The notes beneath the pieces are model-generated. The model saw nothing but the letters and a program-made list of their open reading frames with translations. It ran no database searches and was not told where the DNA came from. DNA of 14,715 nt from an uncultured Alphaproteobacteria bacterium (lineage in GTDB: Bacteria; Pseudomonadota; Alphaproteobacteria; Caulobacterales; Parvularculaceae). This document shows, in pieces, positions 13,228-14,715 of the stretch. Every line of letters starts with the position of its first letter. Positions within the stretch are counted from its first letter, which is position 1. A program made the translations under genes and the position numbers. The stretch spans positions 1 through 14,715 of the forward strand of contig CALKYG010000158.1 of assembly GCA_938003575.1 (NCBI GenBank), read 5' to 3'.

Positions 13228-13941
13228 CTAGGCCGAAAGGGCGGTCTTCTGAAAGCCTGACAATTCGGCGCAGCCTGCGCGCGCCAGTGCAAGCAGAGCC
13301 AGAAACTGTTCATCTGAAAACGGGGCGCCTTCGGCCGTCCCCTGCACCTCGACGAGGCCGCCCCTGCCGGTAATGACGAAATTGGCGTCTGTGTCGGCGG
13401 TTGAGTCCTCGGCGTAGTCGAGATCAAGCGCAGGCGCTCCATTGACGATCCCGCACGAAACCGCGGCGACGGTGTCGGTTACAGGGTTCGACTTAATAAT
13501 CCCGTTCGAGACCGCCCAGCGGCAACATTGTTCGAGCGCGACCCAGGCTCCGGTGATCGAGGCGGTCCTGGTGCCGCCATCTGCTTGAATGACGTCGCAG
13601 TCTAAGAGGATCTGCCGTTCGCCAAGCGCTTTCAGATCGACAACCGCCCTCAGCGCGCGCCCAACAAGCCTCTGAATCTCCTGCGTCCGGCCCGATTGGC
13701 CGCCCTTGGCCTCCCGCTTCATGCGTTCATTGGTTGAACGGGGCAGCATCCCGTATTCCGCAGTCACCCAGCCGCGCCCCTGCCCCCTCAGCCAGGGCGG
13801 AGTCATTTCGTCCCACGTCGCCGTACAAAGCACGTGGGTGTCGCCGAATTTGACGAGACAAGATCCTTCCGCATGCTTGGAAACGCCGACTTCGAGGCTG
13901 ACGACGCGCATCTCGTTAAAACTGCGGCCGGATGGGCGCAT
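13228..13941 (-). CDS. rph: Ribonuclease PH
   Basis: This 237-residue phosphorolytic 3'-5' exoribonuclease trims tRNA 3' ends. The phosphate-binding arginines lie in [15 protein letters not shown] (84-98) and GGTRTA (122-127). The catalytic acidic pair is in '[14 protein letters not shown]' (D179 and D185 by analogy with E. coli D178/D184). The N-terminus [11 protein letters not shown] is standard. The ATG at 13941 has GAGGAG eight bases upstream and gives the normal length (E. coli about 238). The frame stays open to 14034, but the added 31 residues are not family-like and run into the promoter of the divergent gene. In many alphaproteobacteria rdgB follows rph; here a 151-base gap and arsR follow instead. 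Confidence 0.95.
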   Translation of the reverse strand: MRPSGRSFNEMRVVSLEVGVSKHAEGSCLVKFGDTHVLCTATWDEMTPPWLRGQGRGWVTAEYGMLPRSTNERMKREAKGGQSGRTQEIQRLVGRALRAVVDLKALGERQILLDCDVIQADGGTRTASITGAWVALEQCCRWAVSNGIIKSNPVTDTVAAVSCGIVNGAPALDLDYAEDSTADTDANFVITGRGGLVEVQGTAEGAPFSDEQFLALLALARAGCAELSGFQKTALSA

Positions 13942-14026
13942 GGGCGACTCCTCGATTTCGGCGGCGAGGCGTAACGGTCCAGCGTCCGCTTGTCGAGGGT
14001 GCGCCTTGAAATCGCGCTGCCGGCTG

Positions 14027-14034
14027 TTAACCAT
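14027..14034 (+). promoter_or_regulatory. CtrA-like box TTAACCAT
   Basis: The 8-base TTAACCAT is an exact match to the half-site bound by the alphaproteobacterial cell-cycle regulator CtrA. It lies 27 bases before the ATG at 14062, in the 120-base divergent spacer between rph and the membrane protein. It also overlaps the -10 of a possible promoter (TTGAAA 14006-14011, 17-base spacer, AACCAT 14029-14034). A CcrM-type GANTC site (GACTC 13946-13950) is in the rph ribosome-site region. An 8-base match can occur by chance. Confidence 0.35.
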
Positions 14035-14061
14035 TGCGCCAGCGCGAGGGGTAGGACGATT

Positions 14062-14715
14062 ATGACGCCGGTCAGGGCGCTGCTCGCCAGTGTGTTCGCC
14101 GCGGTCCTCTTGGGCGCGGGCTGCTTCATCGTCGCGTCATTCGCGCAGGCGCGCCCCCATGACCTGCTTCCGCTGCTGCTCGCCAGCCGGGCGCCGTTCT
14201 CGCTGGTCTGTTTCCTCGCCGCGTGGGGCGCCGTCGTCTTCGGCGCTTTAGGGGTCGCCGCCGCCTTTCTCGCTTTCATCGCACCGGAGGAGGATGACGA
14301 CCCGAGTTTCCGGCGAAGGGGCTTTCCGAAGGCCGCGCCGCTTGTCTTGATCGCCCTCGCGCTCATCCTGCTTTTTTTCGCATTGCGCTGCGTCGCTGAC
14401 GCGGGGCCGCCGATCGCCGTCCCGGTCGAGCCCGCGCCGATCGTGGAGGAACCGGCGCCGCCGCCGCCGGCAGATGAACCGTCAGCGCCGCCGCCGGATA
14501 TTCGTCCGGTCGCGATGGCCTCAACATTTGAGTGGCCCTACATGGATCCCCTGATGCGCGGCGACGGCGCGATCTGGTCGAATAGCCCGCAGCCTTTTTC
14601 AGATGAGAATGAGGCGAGACGCCTCCTTTGCGGGAACGCGTGGGTCGCTGTGACAGGCTCTTCTTCCGAAGAGGGGCCAGCTGAGCGCAACCGGGCGCGG
14701 GCGCATGTCCGCACC
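14062..14715 (+). CDS. Membrane protein with proline-rich linker, C-terminus cut by window end
   Basis: The ATG at 14062 is preceded by TAGGAC and opens a frame that runs to the window edge (218 residues, no stop). Three hydrophobic helices are seen at about 6-28, 46-73 and 92-110, with an acidic loop EEDDD (76-80) between the second and third. A Pro/Ala/Glu-rich stretch follows (115-147), then a soluble domain that begins near 150. The last visible part, '[31 protein letters not shown]', loosely resembles the strand-then-helix of OmpA-like peptidoglycan-binding domains (GHxDxxG...N..L...RA). That resemblance is suggestive only. The layout (membrane anchor, linker, periplasmic domain) suggests an envelope protein. 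It is divergent from rph. No family is firmly recognised. Confidence 0.65.
   Translation, partial: MTPVRALLASVFAAVLLGAGCFIVASFAQARPHDLLPLLLASRAPFSLVCFLAAWGAVVFGALGVAAAFLAFIAPEEDDDPSFRRRGFPKAAPLVLIALALILLFFALRCVADAGPPIAVPVEPAPIVEEPAPPPPADEPSAPPPDIRPVAMASTFEWPYMDPLMRGDGAIWSNSPQPFSDENEARRLLCGNAWVAVTGSSSEEGPAERNRARAHVRT

Overview
The window is high-GC, densely packed chromosomal DNA. Protein style (Nth, DUF2244, RNase PH, the CHCC zinc-finger protein, DUF2141) points to an alphaproteobacterium, plausibly of the Hyphomonadaceae/Parvularculaceae kind. That placement is inferred from memory of the families, not from a search. I see no tRNA, rRNA, CRISPR array, insertion sequence or phage gene. No gap between genes exceeds about 150 bases.

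Layout. (1) 1-762, + strand: the end of a SAM-dependent methyltransferase and a secreted DUF2141 protein. (2) 783-3732, - strand: a tight cluster read nth > pyrF > dut > 63-codon membrane ORF > moeB, with ATGA start/stop overlaps at two junctions. It joins repair of oxidised pyrimidines, UMP synthesis and dUTP removal. (3) 3831-5377, + strand, divergent from nth: DUF2244 membrane protein > unknown three-helix membrane protein > glyoxalase I, again almost without gaps. (4) 5493-7963, + strand: a NatA/NatB-type ABC exporter. It ends tail to tail on a CHCC zinc-finger protein (7960-8166, -) with both stop codons inside one CTAG. (5) 8293-9288, +: a YadG-type ABC ATPase with no permease beside it, whose 3' end overlaps a convergent acyltransferase (9216-10118, -). 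(6) 10250-13076, - strand: arsR-family regulator > beta-carbonic anhydrase > SulP anion transporter, a probable bicarbonate-handling operon. It has inverted repeats in its promoter region and a hairpin terminator after sulP. (7) 13228-13941, -: RNase PH. (8) 14062 to window end, +: a membrane-anchored protein with a proline-rich linker, cut by the window edge, with a CtrA-like box in front of it.

Most genes are housekeeping or conserved accessory genes. The part most worth following is the arsR-can-sulP unit. Its regulator has no cysteine, so a thiol-based metal or sulfide sensor is unlikely, and its upstream region carries four copies of a TTCAA-type half-site. Second is the DUF2244/three-helix protein/glyoxalase unit, whose promoter appears to start transcription at the first base of the start codon. 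I did not find a clearly new defence, mobile or biosynthetic system.
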